64,000 nucleotides of DNA, taken from assembly GCF_000244875.1 (NCBI RefSeq), contig NC_016791.1, forward strand, positions 4,531,001-4,595,000, given 5' to 3'. The notes under the pieces were generated by a model that was not told the DNA's origin, searched no databases, and was given only the letters and a program-made list of their open reading frames with translations. Shown piece after piece: positions 42,794-54,474 of this stretch. Origin of the DNA: Clostridium sp. BNL1100 (lineage in GTDB: Bacteria > Bacillota > Clostridia > Acetivibrionales > DSM-1351). The translations under genes were made by a program, and so were the position numbers. The first letter of the stretch is position 1, and each line of letters opens with the position of its first letter.

Positions 42794-42868
42794 TAATTTG
42801 CTTAACTACATGCATCCAATTCTATTTTCAGTTTTAGAACGACAGGAATCTAATCTAATTTGGGATGA

Positions 42869-44527
42869 GTGATAAAATTGAGTTTAGTCTTAAAACAATT
42901 TGAAATACAAGGTAAAAAAAGAGATTCATATATCCTTACTCCCAATAAAAAATGGGATAATTTAACCAAACCATCTTCTATAATGATTCTACGTCCTTCA
43001 TCAGACGAAGCCTCGGTTTACGAACTTATTACCGCGGGTTTGTACGAGTTGGGTGAAAAATATAATATTCTTTTTATTTTCCCTAATCCCAGTGAATATG
43101 ATAACGATATAGCTTTTTTAGAAGCCTTAAATAGAGAAATCTCATGTGGGATAATAGATGGAAAGTGGAGTGTAATGAATGACGTTCATTATGTTATAGG
43201 CTTAGGTTCCGGAGTAGACTTGGCCATTGAGTTCACGGCAACTCACCCGGAAACTACTGCAGCCGTAGCCCTTATTGGAGGTACTACACTACCGGAAACA
43301 AGCAGTAACGGTAGCACAGCAATGCCCTCAATACTTTTCAACTGTTCAGACACTATTGTTTCATATTATAAAAGCTTAAACAAATCAGAGTTAGAAACAT
43401 CGTTGGGTGCTTTAGGTACCATATATACCAACGGTTTGAACCCTTATCATAAAGTAATTAATATCACCGATGAAAATATAAATAAATTAACCGACACCTT
43501 AATGAATAAAATATGGTTCGATTTATTTTATACAGTAAGACGGATAAATACCTGTGAAAAAGGTAATATTTCTGAGCGAATTTGTTTTGAAAATCGCCAT
43601 TTTGAAAGACATCTTGATGACCGTTCTCTCGGCGATAATGACGGTATGGCTCACACCTGGCTGGAACATGTTCCCCAGTGTGTACTTGAAAATCCGTCAA
43701 AGCCGGTACCTCTGGTTATTTTCAGCCATGGTGCTTTTGATAATCCCATGAAATCAGCGGACATGAGTAAGTGGCATGAAATCGGTGAAAAAGAAAGCTT
43801 TATTACTGTATATCCATTAGCCAGCAATGGAATTAATTTTAATCTAAATCTGGATGAATCAGCGCCTAGTGATGTAGAATTCTATCTGGCCTTGATAAAA
43901 TATATAAAAGGCAAGTATTCCATTGACTGCTCAAGAGTTTATCTATCGGGCTTTTCAAATGGCGCAGGAATGTCTCAGGTAATGGCAATGCTGCATCCTG
44001 AATTAATAGCTGCTATCGCTCCTATTGATAGTATGTGGCCATATACTATCCCCGGTCCTTTTGACCAGGAAAATTTCAGTCTGGAAAAAAACTTGCGACC
44101 TATATCAATTGGACTTGAACTCCAAAAGAAACACAACTACCGTATGCCGGTCTGGTATGTCTATGGAACCCGGGAAATGGAATATCCTATTTATAAGGGG
44201 TTGGGTCAGCAATACCAGTATGATGCATGGAAACAGTATAACAACATACCTGTTCTTGAAACACCTGAAAAACCTCTTGATACCGAATGCAGTATTGGTG
44301 TGGAAAGTGATACAGTTGAGGTGCTTTATCCATGTAAACAATATCCTGATTATAAATACACCATACATAAATTTTATAGTAGTGACACTCATGATAATTA
44401 TTACAACTTTGCTTTAGCCCATGGTAAAGCTCACGATGTCCATATAGTTGACGCTGAACTTGCTTGGAAGTTTATTTCCAGGTTCAGCAGAAACCCGGAC
44501 GGTTCATTGAAGCAACTGCCACAATAG
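42869..44527 (+). CDS. Alpha/beta-hydrolase esterase (poly(3-hydroxybutyrate) depolymerase/LpqC-like)
   Basis: 552 residues, no signal peptide. The C-terminal half (from about residue 285) is a CE1/LpqC-type esterase: oxyanion strand LVIFSHGAFDNP, nucleophile elbow GFSNGAGMS (about residue 372), and a late His in SSDTHDNYYN or AHGKAHD. The N-terminal ~200 residues also look hydrolase-like (YVIGLGSGVDLAIEFTATHPE) but lack a clear G-x-S-x-G, so they may be a degenerate duplicate. It likely removes acyl groups from plant polysaccharide fragments inside the cell. The start is GTG 42869 or TTG 42878. It is cotranscribed with, or parallel to, the secreted esterase that follows. Confidence 0.78.
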   Translation: MIKLSLVLKQFEIQGKKRDSYILTPNKKWDNLTKPSSIMILRPSSDEASVYELITAGLYELGEKYNILFIFPNPSEYDNDIAFLEALNREISCGIIDGKWSVMNDVHYVIGLGSGVDLAIEFTATHPETTAAVALIGGTTLPETSSNGSTAMPSILFNCSDTIVSYYKSLNKSELETSLGALGTIYTNGLNPYHKVINITDENINKLTDTLMNKIWFDLFYTVRRINTCEKGNISERICFENRHFERHLDDRSLGDNDGMAHTWLEHVPQCVLENPSKPVPLVIFSHGAFDNPMKSADMSKWHEIGEKESFITVYPLASNGINFNLNLDESAPSDVEFYLALIKYIKGKYSIDCSRVYLSGFSNGAGMSQVMAMLHPELIAAIAPIDSMWPYTIPGPFDQENFSLEKNLRPISIGLELQKKHNYRMPVWYVYGTREMEYPIYKGLGQQYQYDAWKQYNNIPVLETPEKPLDTECSIGVESDTVEVLYPCKQYPDYKYTIHKFYSSDTHDNYYNFALAHGKAHDVHIVDAELAWKFISRFSRNPDGSLKQLPQ

Positions 44528-44563
44528 GTAATAATGTAAAAACATTTTTACAATAATTTATAA

Positions 44564-46684
<2,121 letters not shown>

Positions 46685-46739
46685 AAAGATTACATATCTC
46701 CTCACTAATATGTAATTTATAAGTTGTAAAAGAAATGAG

Positions 46740-46768
46740 AAAAAGCACCCCTAATAAGGGTGCTTTTT
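46740..46768 (+). terminator. Terminator after the secreted esterase
   Basis: AAAAAGCACCC / GGGTGCTTTTT, 11-bp perfect stem with a 7-base loop, 55 bases after the esterase stop. Confidence 0.93.
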
Positions 46769-46863
46769 CTTAAAGATAATCCTCTGTCTTAAATATTCCT
46801 TTTAATTTACTTTAACTTAAACAATATGATAATATGTTAATATATAACCCTTAGGAGTGTACT

Positions 46864-47907
46864 ATGGCTAATGCAAATATTAAATTAATTGCTGAAAAAA
46901 CAAATCTTTCACCGGGTACTGTATCCATTGTTCTAAATGGACGCGGCGATAAAATGCGCATTTCCGAAAAGACTCAGAACCGGGTGTGGGAAGAAGCGAA
47001 ATTATTAGGATATAAACCAAATATATATGCCCGCCGCTTAAGAAATCAATCAGCAGGAAATTCAGCTGCAATTATTGGTATTCTGTGGCCTTCTGTATAT
47101 TCTTCAGAATTGATTGTAAACTTCTTTGATGGAATTCAAAATAGCATTTTAAATGATAAATTGAACGTAGAGGTTGTATTTAAACCTTATCAATATTCGG
47201 AAATCAGCAAAATGGAAGATATATTTAAAAATCAGTTGTTTAACGGGGTAATAATTGTTGGGGCCTCTGACAGCGATGTTGATTATTTGTATAAGATAAA
47301 TTCCACAATGCCAATAATATTGTTTAACAGGCAGAATGATAAATATGGCACCGTGTGTATCGATAATTACACTACAGGTGAAAAAGTATCTCGATTACTT
47401 GCTGCGAGAGGACATAAAAAAGCAGGTTTAATTTGTCCAAATCTATTATCACGGAATTTCAGCATGAGAAGAACAGGCTTTTTGGATGGATGTCAAAAAT
47501 ACGGAATTACTGTACTACCGGAGCACATTATTCATGAAACTCTTGACTCAGAAGGTGGGTATCGAAGTGCAGAAAAACTTTTGAGATCACAGCCACTTCC
47601 TTCCGCACTTTTTTTGCTTGTATCCGGCTATAGTCATGAGGTCTACTCTGTTTTGCAAAAAAATGGAGTGCGTATTCCCGAGGACATTGAAATAATAGGT
47701 TGCTCTGACATCGTATCCAGCCGAATTTTAAAACCAAGTATGACAGTCATTGATTTACCTATACAGAAAATGGTGAAGAAAAGTCTGCAGCTTATTCTGG
47801 ATATGATAAACGGGTATATACAAGAACCTCACAATATTTTTGAGGAGGCGTATTTTATATTTCGTGAGAGCTGCGGAGGATTTCCTGACTCTGAACCGGT
47901 TATTTAA
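46864..47907 (+). CDS. LacI-family transcriptional regulator
   Basis: 347 residues. The N-terminal helix-turn-helix (IKLIAEKTNLSPGTVSIVLNG, residues ~5-25) and hinge (NIYARRLRNQS) are LacI-like. The rest is a periplasmic-binding-protein-like sensor (AIIGILWPSVYSSELIVNFFDGIQ). It probably controls the adjacent esterase genes in response to a plant-sugar signal; the palindrome at 42763-42793 is a possible operator. AGGAG precedes ATG 46864. It is separated from the secreted esterase by a strong terminator and so has its own promoter. The target is inferred. Confidence 0.9.
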   Translation: MANANIKLIAEKTNLSPGTVSIVLNGRGDKMRISEKTQNRVWEEAKLLGYKPNIYARRLRNQSAGNSAAIIGILWPSVYSSELIVNFFDGIQNSILNDKLNVEVVFKPYQYSEISKMEDIFKNQLFNGVIIVGASDSDVDYLYKINSTMPIILFNRQNDKYGTVCIDNYTTGEKVSRLLAARGHKKAGLICPNLLSRNFSMRRTGFLDGCQKYGITVLPEHIIHETLDSEGGYRSAEKLLRSQPLPSALFLLVSGYSHEVYSVLQKNGVRIPEDIEIIGCSDIVSSRILKPSMTVIDLPIQKMVKKSLQLILDMINGYIQEPHNIFEEAYFIFRESCGGFPDSEPVI

Positions 47908-47917
47908 AAACTAGGCC

Positions 47918-48343
47918 CTACTTCTTTTTTATAACATAAGTAAACTTCCACACAGCTGAATTACCCGAATACCTTCCTCTGTTTTCTATAACTGTAACTT
48001 TAGATGTATAATTATAACTCTTGTTTGCTTTTAGCTTGCTTACGGAAACCGTGAGAGTCTTGCTCCCATAGTCAGGGTAACTATCATCCTCTTCTGCCAT
48101 TGAAACAATAGTAATCTTTCCGGTTGGTGTTGTTGATATTTCTACCGTTTGTCCCTCGTAAATTGCCTTTTTATTAACTGTAGCACCATATCCCCATTCA
48201 TTACCTACATGGTTATTTTCAATACAAGTAACGGATTGCAATGTTACCTTTACTTTAGTATTTGAAGCACTGTAGGCTCCACTTGTGAAAAACGGTAATA
48301 TAAGTATTATTATTAATAAAAAACTGATAACCCTTTTATTCAA
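47918..48343 (-). CDS. Small secreted protein of unknown function
   Basis: 141 residues. A clear signal peptide (KRVISFLLIIILILPFFTSGAYS) is followed by a beta-rich, Ser/Thr/Lys-rich mature part of about 115 residues (CIENNHVGNEWGYGATVNKKAIYEGQTVEI...). No named domain is recognised. It looks like a single beta-sandwich, possibly wall or carbohydrate binding. The start is TTG 48343 with GGGG about 10 bases upstream. It converges with the LacI gene (10-base gap), with no clear terminator between them. Confidence 0.7.
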   Translation of the reverse strand: MNKRVISFLLIIILILPFFTSGAYSASNTKVKVTLQSVTCIENNHVGNEWGYGATVNKKAIYEGQTVEISTTPTGKITIVSMAEEDDSYPDYGSKTLTVSVSKLKANKSYNYTSKVTVIENRGRYSGNSAVWKFTYVIKKK

Positions 48344-48510
48344 TTATAATCAACCCCATTCTTCAAAATAATCTGTTAATGTCCAAATTATAACATATTA
48401 ATTACTTATTAGTAAACTTTTACCAATTACCTGCGATTATAACCTATCATGATTTCACAATGAATATATTAATTTCTAAAAACAGATAATAATTTTGGAG
48501 GTGAAATCTT

Positions 48511-48762
48511 ATGAATCAGAAAATAGCAATCGAACCGAATTTGACTCCCATCAAGGACTATCTGACTAAAAAAGGATACAAAGTTGAAAATATGGACTAT
48601 GGACAAGGTGCCACAAAAAATAATTATGATGCAATTATAGTTGCAGGTGTAGAAACAAATATAATGGGCATACAGGATACAAGCAGCAAAGCCATTGTAA
48701 TAAATGCTGACGGTATGACAGAAGAGCAGGTATATCAGGAACTTCAAAGCAGATTACATTAA
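48511..48762 (+). CDS. YkuS-like small protein (UPF0180 family)
   Basis: 83 residues matching the YkuS/UPF0180 layout: IAIEPNLTPIKDYLTKKGYKV, then YDAIIVAGVETNIMG, then EEQVYQELQSRL. The family is widespread in Firmicutes, small and cytoplasmic; its function is unknown. It resembles a mini Rossmann-like strand-helix-strand fold. GGAGGTGA precedes ATG 48511, an ideal ribosome site. It has a strong terminator shared with araD behind it. Confidence 0.87.
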   Translation: MNQKIAIEPNLTPIKDYLTKKGYKVENMDYGQGATKNNYDAIIVAGVETNIMGIQDTSSKAIVINADGMTEEQVYQELQSRLH

Positions 48763-48768
48763 ACAAAC

Positions 48769-48802
48769 AAAAACCCCAATACGTTAACGTATTGGGGTTT
48801 TT
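48769..48802. terminator. Bidirectional terminator between ykuS-like gene and araD
   Basis: A 34-base perfect palindrome (AAAAACCCCAATACGTT and its complement) with A- and T-runs on both flanks. It terminates the two converging transcripts. Confidence 0.93.
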
Positions 48803-48823
48803 GCTCGTTGATAACATTATATT

Positions 48824-49513
48824 TTATTTTTGTCCGTAATAAGCTTTTGGGCCGTGCTTTCTCATAAAGTGCTTGTCTAGCAGCACCTGTGGCATGGAAG
48901 TTACATTAGGGTTCAACTGTCTGCACTGAATAGCCATCATAGCTATTTCTTCTAAAACAACAGAATTATGAACCGCGTCTGCTGCACTTTTTCCCCATGT
49001 AAAAGGCGCATGATTTTTTACAAGAACGGCAGGGATGTAGTTAGGATTTAAATTTTTAAAAGCCTCTATTATTACAGTTCCGGTATTTGCTTCATAATCA
49101 GACTCAATCTCAACCTTTGTCATTTCCCGAGTACATGGGATTTCACCATAAAAGTAATCCGCATGAGTAGTCCCGTAAGCAGGAATCCCCATACCAGCCT
49201 GTGCAAAAGCAGTTGCCCATCTGGAGTGGGTGTGGGTTACACCTCCTATTTCGGGAAAAGCATTATACAGAGCTACATGAGTTGGTGCATCAGAGGACGG
49301 CTTTAATTTACCTTCCACCACTTTACCTGTGAGGTCGATTAGTACAATATCATCAGCAGTCATAACGTCATACTCAACGCCGCTTGGTTTTATTGCAATT
49401 AATCCGCTTTCTCTGTCAATACCGCTTACATTTCCCCATGTATATGTTACAAGTCCTTTTTTAGGCAGTTCCAGATTGGCTTCCAGCACTGCTTGTTTGA
49501 GTTGTTCCAACAT
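48824..49513 (-). CDS. araD: L-Ribulose-5-phosphate 4-epimerase
   Basis: 229 residues, the standard length. Class II aldolase fold: [19 protein letters not shown], the zinc site [12 protein letters not shown], the extra histidine HADYFYGE and [11 protein letters not shown]. It interconverts L-ribulose 5-phosphate and D-xylulose 5-phosphate, the last step of arabinose entry to the pentose phosphate pathway. GAGGT precedes ATG 49513. It is the last gene of the leftward araR-araA-araK-araD unit, 40 bases after the kinase. Confidence 0.95.
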   Translation of the reverse strand: MLEQLKQAVLEANLELPKKGLVTYTWGNVSGIDRESGLIAIKPSGVEYDVMTADDIVLIDLTGKVVEGKLKPSSDAPTHVALYNAFPEIGGVTHTHSRWATAFAQAGMGIPAYGTTHADYFYGEIPCTREMTKVEIESDYEANTGTVIIEAFKNLNPNYIPAVLVKNHAPFTWGKSAADAVHNSVVLEEIAMMAIQCRQLNPNVTSMPQVLLDKHFMRKHGPKAYYGQK

Positions 49514-49553
49514 ATTTTTTACCTCATAAAATCAATTATTCCAATAAACTATT

Positions 49554-51161
49554 TCAGTTCAAGGAGTTAACCGCAGCTCTTTCAATATCCAGTCCCTTTG
49601 TGTACCGTTTCATAAACTCGTTAAAACCGTCAACATCCTTTGGATCAGGCTGTACAATTTCACCTTGGCTTTCCCCAAACACATTTTGTTTAAGAAAATC
49701 CTCCAATGATTGTGAACTTGTTCTATTGATCATGTATGAAGCAAGCAATGCGATGCCCCATGCACCACCTTCACCCGCAGTCTTCATAACTGATACAGGC
49801 ACATTAAAGGCTGCTGCCATAATCTTCTGTCCTACTTCCTTTGTCTTAAAGAAACCGCCGTGTCCGGTAATACCGTCCACTTTAACAGCTTCCTTTTGGA
49901 AAAGGATATCAAGGCCGGTTTTTAAAGCCCCAAGAGATGTAAACAAATTGACCCTGATAAAGTTAGCCAAATTAAAATTACTGTTTGATGAACGAACAAC
50001 CATCGGGCGTCCCTCTTCAAAATGAGTAATATGTTCACCTGAAATATAGCCGTACGCAAGCAAACCTCCGCAATCGGGGTCACCTTGAAGTGCCAATCCC
50101 AGCAGAGTATCATATAGCTGTGGCTTTTTCACGTCAAAGCCCAAGGCCTTAACTGCCTCAGCAAATATACCCATCCATGCATCATAATCAGATGTACAAT
50201 TATTTGAATGAACCATTCCCACAAGACTTCCGTCAGGTGTAGTCACCAAGTCAATTTCCGGATATACTTTGGATAATTCCTTTTCGAGTACAACCATGGC
50301 AAAAACTGAAGTCCCGGCAGATACGTTTCCTGTACGGACTGCTACGCTGTTGGTTGCAACCATTCCGGTACCCGCATCACCCTCAGGAGGGCATAGAGGG
50401 ATACCTGCTTGAAGCTCACCGGTAACATCAAGGAGCTTTGCCCCTTCTTCTGTCAGTTTACCTGCTTCAGTACCCGAAACCAAAACCTTTGGAAGAATAT
50501 TTTCAAGCTTCCACGAAAAATTATGACTGTCGTTAACCTCATTAAACTGCTTAATCATATTTGAATTAAAGCCTTTTGTATTTAAATCAATTGGGAAAAC
50601 ACCTGATGCCTCTCCGACACCAAGAACTTTTTCTCCTGTTAACTTCCAGTGTATATACCCGGCCAATGTAGTCATAAAATCAATACCGGATACATGCTCC
50701 TCATTGTTCAGTATAGCCTGGTAAAGATGGGCAATACTCCATCTCTGAGGAATCGGGTAACTGAACAGCTTGGTAAGTTCCTCAGATGCCTGCGCAGTTA
50801 TAGTATTACGCCATGTTCTGAAAGGTGTCAGAAGGTTTTCTTCCTTGTCAAAAACCATATAACCGTGCATCATTCCACTAAATCCGATAGCACCGGTTGT
50901 TTTTAACCCTACACCGAACTTCTCCCTAACTTCTTTAATCATTTCCTGATAGCTGTTCTGAACACCCTTCCAGATATCTTCCAAGCTGTAAGTCCAAATG
51001 TTATTGATATAACTGTTTTCCCAGTCATGACTGCCGGATGCGATAGGTGCATTATCTGCACCTATCAATACCGTTTTTATTCTGGTTGATCCGAGTTCAA
51101 TCCCAATTGTTGTCTGTCCGTTAATAATAGCATTTCGACCGTCATTTAGTTCATGTGTCAT
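49554..51161 (-). CDS. araK: L-Ribulokinase, AraK type (FGGY family)
   Basis: 535 residues. The FGGY phosphate loop [15 protein letters not shown] (about residues 17-31), the substrate motif [12 protein letters not shown], a [12 protein letters not shown] segment and C-terminal [10 protein letters not shown] identify the family. It is unlike classical AraB and resembles the AraK ribulokinase described in Clostridium acetobutylicum. The position between the isomerase and araD supports ribulokinase. ATG 51161 is chosen because GAGGGGG stands 6 bases upstream; the frame opens at 51188. Other FGGY substrates cannot be excluded. Confidence 0.88.
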   Translation of the reverse strand: MTHELNDGRNAIINGQTTIGIELGSTRIKTVLIGADNAPIASGSHDWENSYINNIWTYSLEDIWKGVQNSYQEMIKEVREKFGVGLKTTGAIGFSGMMHGYMVFDKEENLLTPFRTWRNTITAQASEELTKLFSYPIPQRWSIAHLYQAILNNEEHVSGIDFMTTLAGYIHWKLTGEKVLGVGEASGVFPIDLNTKGFNSNMIKQFNEVNDSHNFSWKLENILPKVLVSGTEAGKLTEEGAKLLDVTGELQAGIPLCPPEGDAGTGMVATNSVAVRTGNVSAGTSVFAMVVLEKELSKVYPEIDLVTTPDGSLVGMVHSNNCTSDYDAWMGIFAEAVKALGFDVKKPQLYDTLLGLALQGDPDCGGLLAYGYISGEHITHFEEGRPMVVRSSNSNFNLANFIRVNLFTSLGALKTGLDILFQKEAVKVDGITGHGGFFKTKEVGQKIMAAAFNVPVSVMKTAGEGGAWGIALLASYMINRTSSQSLEDFLKQNVFGESQGEIVQPDPKDVDGFNEFMKRYTKGLDIERAAVNSLN

Positions 51162-51236
51162 TGTTTTCCCCCTCATGTAGTCATCCATACTTATTCACTG
51201 AATCTAATAGGATGTCATTCAGATTAACATAAATTT

Positions 51237-52718
51237 TTATTTGAATGGATTCTCGTCCTTATAAAGCATAGCTGCAGGCTGATTGAAAGCTACATCCTCA
51301 ACACCAAGAAGCTTCATTGTTGCAAACAGAACTTTTCCCATGTGCTTGAATGCTACACCGCCATGGTGTGGGTATCTCTTAGCAATCAGTACATGTCTGT
51401 AGAATCTGCCCATTTCTTTGATTGCAAATACACCTATACCACCAAATGATTTAGGATCAACATCAATAATCTCTCCCTCGGCAACATAACTTCTCAGCTG
51501 GCTGTCAGCTGTTCCTTGGAGCCTGAAGAAAGTAATATCTCCCGGTCTTATTGTTCCTTCCAAAGTTCCTCTTGAGATATCAGGCTCCTTGTCTGGTTCA
51601 AGCAATCTGTGCATGATAAGCTGATACTTCATAGAGTGGTTTTTCATCATACATGAAGGAGTATTTCCGCAGTGGAAGCCCATAAACAAGTCTGTAAGAG
51701 TATATCCGTTAAATAAATCCTTATTGTTTTCAAACATATCCTTAGGAACAGAGTTGTTTATATCCAACAGAGTTGCAGGCATTTGTGTAGCACAAGTAAT
51801 TATATATTCACTTAATGCACCATAAATATCTGTTTCACATGCTACTGGAATTCCTTTTGCTGCAAGTCTTGAATTAACGTAACATGGAACGAATCCGAAC
51901 TGTGTCTGGAATGCAGGCCAGCACTTATTTGCAAATACAAAATATTCAGAAGCGCCCTTATTCTGTTCAGCCCAATCCAACAAAGTAATCTCATATTGTG
52001 CTAACTTTGGAAGAATTCCGGGATAACCGTTTCCATTTTTGAGTTCTTCTTCCATCTCTTTAACAACTGCAGGTATTCTAGGATCATCCTTGTGATTGTT
52101 AAATGCTTCGAAAAGATCAAGCTCTGAATTTTCCATTATTTCAACGCCCAAATCATACAAAGGTTTAATAGGAGCGTTACATGCAACAAAATTAAATGGT
52201 CTTGGTCCAAAGCTAAATATTTTGAGTTTTGAAAGGCCAAGAAGTATTCTTGCGATATTTTCAAAATCCCCAACCATTTCTGAAACATCCTGTGGGTCTC
52301 CAACCGGATATTCAGGAATATATGGGTTCAGTTTTCTCAATGCCAGATTATAAGATGCATTCAGCATACCGCAATATGCATCTCCACGTCCGCCTATAAG
52401 GTTTCCTTCAGATTCTTCAGCAGCAGCTACAAACATAACCGGTCCGTCAAATTTCTGAGCAAGTATGGTTTCAGGTCCTTCAGGTCCAAAGTTTCCAAGG
52501 TATACTACAAGAGCATTTACATCAGCATCCTTTAATTCCTTCAGAGCATTGAGAACATCTATTTCATTCTCAACTGCTGTATTTGCCTGAAATATTTCTA
52601 AACCTTTTTCTGCGCAAGCCTTAACAACTGCTTTACGTCTTTCCACACTCAATTCTGCAGGAAAACAATCCCTGCTAACTGCCACAATGCCGAGTTTAAC
52701 TTTTGGTACGTTATACAT
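51237..52718 (-). CDS. L-Fucose/L-arabinose isomerase-family protein, probable arabinose isomerase
   Basis: 493 residues from ATG 52718 (AAGGGGG upstream; the frame is open to 52748). It belongs to the L-fucose isomerase superfamily: KLGIVAVSRDCFP at the N-terminus, GGRGDAYCG in the middle, and C-terminal metal/substrate His in FHCGNTPSCMM and PHHGGVAFKH. It is not the usual AraA, which starts with an EFWFVTGSQ-type segment. In context (araR, araK, araD) it should convert L-arabinose to L-ribulose. An L-fucose role is a lesser alternative, since no fucose kinase or aldolase is here. It follows araR by 84 bases. Confidence 0.85.
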   Translation of the reverse strand: MYNVPKVKLGIVAVSRDCFPAELSVERRKAVVKACAEKGLEIFQANTAVENEIDVLNALKELKDADVNALVVYLGNFGPEGPETILAQKFDGPVMFVAAAEESEGNLIGGRGDAYCGMLNASYNLALRKLNPYIPEYPVGDPQDVSEMVGDFENIARILLGLSKLKIFSFGPRPFNFVACNAPIKPLYDLGVEIMENSELDLFEAFNNHKDDPRIPAVVKEMEEELKNGNGYPGILPKLAQYEITLLDWAEQNKGASEYFVFANKCWPAFQTQFGFVPCYVNSRLAAKGIPVACETDIYGALSEYIITCATQMPATLLDINNSVPKDMFENNKDLFNGYTLTDLFMGFHCGNTPSCMMKNHSMKYQLIMHRLLEPDKEPDISRGTLEGTIRPGDITFFRLQGTADSQLRSYVAEGEIIDVDPKSFGGIGVFAIKEMGRFYRHVLIAKRYPHHGGVAFKHMGKVLFATMKLLGVEDVAFNQPAAMLYKDENPFK

Positions 52719-52802
52719 TTTAGAGATCCCCCTTAATATTTTTTGCATTTAAATTAAAAAAAATTATTGTCGTATACTGTTACGTTCAAGTAAAATAAAC
52801 AT

Positions 52803-53897
52803 CTACCTTTTGAGACAGGATTCCTTTATAATAAGCTCCGGTATAATAGTTTTCTGAACAGGCTCTGTCGGATAATCGTTTTGCTTTATCATTTGCAGTA
52901 GAATTTCAGCGGCTTCCTCACCTAACTTCTCCTTAGGGTGACGGACTGTGGTAATCTTCACGGGGCAATTCGCAGAAAAATAGGAGTCGTCAAATCCCGT
53001 TATCGATATATCATCAGGTACTTTTACACCTAAGCTTTTCAGCAGCTCATATACTCTGAATGCAATCTCATCATTATAGCAAGCTATTGCATCAACTCCA
53101 CGATTCTCTTCCAGCAACCGTTTAACCATATTATAAGGCTTAATATCCCTGTCCTCAGTGTGAAACCAAACTACATCATCGGGGTTATAGGCCATACCTG
53201 CATCAGCAATGGCTTTTGCATATCCATTATGTCTTTCAACCCCTTGAACATCATCAGCCTTGAATATTCCTGCTATTTTTTTATGCCCTAGTTTTGCCAG
53301 ATATTCCACAGCCGAATACATGCCTTTAGCATCATCCAGTATAACATGTGATTTACTATTAAGCTGCTGATAAAAGCCATGAATAAATATATATGGTATA
53401 CGGTGGTTGTCCAGTGCTTCATAAAACTTCATATTTTCCGAATACAAGGCACTTTTGGTAGGCTCAATTATAAGACCCTCAACATTCTTCTGGAGTACAT
53501 CTTCCAGACAAACAGCCTCATTTTTGGTATTATTATTGGTATTCTTGAGCATAATGCTGTAGCCCTTGGACGAAAGTACGCTATCAATGCCTTGAATAAC
53601 CTTTGGAAAAATGTATTCTGAAATATAAGTTGTAATTACAGCAATATTTCTGGAGTCACTTCTTTTTCTGCTCCTATCCAGGCAGTAGGTTCCACGTCCG
53701 TGTTCAGTGTAAAGATATCCTTCATTCACAAGCATTGAAATAGCTTTTCTCACTGTATGCCTACTCAGGGACATTGTTTCCGCAAGAACGTTTTCCGAAG
53801 TAATTTGTTCTCCCGGCTTTATTTTCCCCATGAGTATTTCTTGTTTCAGATGCTCCATAAGCTTGAGGTACTTTACCTGATTATCATTCTTTTGCAT
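52803..53897 (-). CDS. araR: GntR/LacI-chimeric arabinose repressor
   Basis: 364 residues. The N-terminal GntR winged helix (LKQEILMGKIKPGEQITSENVLAETMSLSRHTVRKAISML) joins a LacI/GalR-type sugar-sensing domain (IAVITTYISEYIFPKVIQGID), the same chimera as Bacillus AraR. It represses ara genes and is released by L-arabinose. ATG 53897 has AAGGAG 6 bases before it; the frame is open to 53930. A near-perfect AraR box lies just upstream (53917-53932), so it is autoregulated. It is the first gene of the araR-araA-araK-araD unit. Confidence 0.93.
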   Translation of the reverse strand: MQKNDNQVKYLKLMEHLKQEILMGKIKPGEQITSENVLAETMSLSRHTVRKAISMLVNEGYLYTEHGRGTYCLDRSRKRSDSRNIAVITTYISEYIFPKVIQGIDSVLSSKGYSIMLKNTNNNTKNEAVCLEDVLQKNVEGLIIEPTKSALYSENMKFYEALDNHRIPYIFIHGFYQQLNSKSHVILDDAKGMYSAVEYLAKLGHKKIAGIFKADDVQGVERHNGYAKAIADAGMAYNPDDVVWFHTEDRDIKPYNMVKRLLEENRGVDAIACYNDEIAFRVYELLKSLGVKVPDDISITGFDDSYFSANCPVKITTVRHPKEKLGEEAAEILLQMIKQNDYPTEPVQKTIIPELIIKESCLKR

Positions 53898-53916
53898 TAT
53901 AATCTCCTTATAAGCA

Positions 53917-53932
53917 ACTTGTACGTACATCT
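53917..53932. promoter_or_regulatory. AraR operator
   Basis: ACTTGTACGTACATCT matches the Bacillus AraR consensus ATTTGTACGTACAAAT at 12 of 16 positions, including the whole TTGTACGTACA core. It sits 3 bases downstream of the -10 of the araR promoter. Confidence 0.82.
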
Positions 53933-53934
53933 TA

Positions 53935-53962
53935 ATTATACATTATAATTTCAAATACACAA
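53935..53962 (-). promoter_or_regulatory. araR promoter
   Basis: On the minus strand TTGTGT (53962-53957), a 16-base spacer and TATAAT (53940-53935), just upstream of the AraR box. Confidence 0.6.
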
Positions 53963-53972
53963 TACTGTTTAT

Positions 53973-54007
53973 TAATAAAAAAACTGCCTTGATTTACATC
54001 AGGCAGT
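53973..54007 (-). terminator. Terminator after the 43-aa gene
   Basis: ACTGCCT / AGGCAGT stem (53983-53989 and 54001-54007), extended by a 2-bp GA/TC pairing inside a 1-base bulge, followed by TTTTTTTATT on the minus strand. It ends the small gene at 54025 before araR. Confidence 0.78.
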
Positions 54008-54024
54008 AATAGTAAAAAAACTTA

Positions 54025-54156
54025 TTATTTAGAAGGCTTTGTATTATTATTTGCCTTCTTATCATAATTATTTTGAGGCATTTTACGGGTATCGTATTTT
54101 TTTTTATCCATTTCCCACAACTTTCTTTGATAATCTAAAAATTCATGTAATTTCAT
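54025..54156 (-). CDS. Small basic protein of unknown function, 43 aa
   Basis: An open frame of 43 codons with an optimal ribosome site (GGAGGTGA, 7 bases before ATG 54156) and a terminator 18 bases after the stop. The product is very hydrophilic: MKLHEFLDYQRKLWEMDKK, then a Lys/Asn/Tyr-rich tail. It has no membrane segment. I do not recognise it. The signals make translation likely even though the gene is short. It lies alone upstream of araR. Confidence 0.65.
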   Translation of the reverse strand: MKLHEFLDYQRKLWEMDKKKYDTRKMPQNNYDKKANNNTKPSK

Positions 54157-54474
54157 TTTAAAATCACCTCCTGATTTTATGTTATGTTAACAATTCAGGA
54201 GTTGTTACAAATATAGTCATGACTAAACCCCTACTGGATACTCATACCTAGCCAAACAAATTTATATCTTAACTAGAAAAAAGTGTATACACCTAATCCC
54301 CTATATTGTGGATTAGGTCATGTCATTATCTACAATATATACACACATATATAGTAATATCCACAGTTTAATTCACAAAATGTTGTGTTTCTGTGGATAA
54401 AGTCTTGTTGTCGCCCTAACTAATCCACAAAGTTTTCAACAGACTGTTAACAAAACCTAATAAAACTGTAAAAC
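54157..54474. other. Noncoding region with DnaA-box-like sequences
   Basis: 318 bases between the 43-aa gene and yjbQ. It contains TGTGGATTA (54307-54315), ATATCCACA (54357-54365), TGTGGATAA (54392-54400, an exact DnaA-box complement) and TAATCCACA (54421-54429). It also has an 8-bp inverted repeat CCTAATCC / GGATTAGG (54292-54317). No protein gene is visible. Confidence 0.6.

Larger units (their letters stand above)
42461..42868. other. Divergent noncoding region with a strong promoter and operator for the esterase gene
   Basis: 408 bases between the MFS gene (leftward) and the esterase gene (rightward). It holds the promoter and palindrome at 42735-42793. No open frame of note occurs in 42480-42730. 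Confidence 0.7.
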
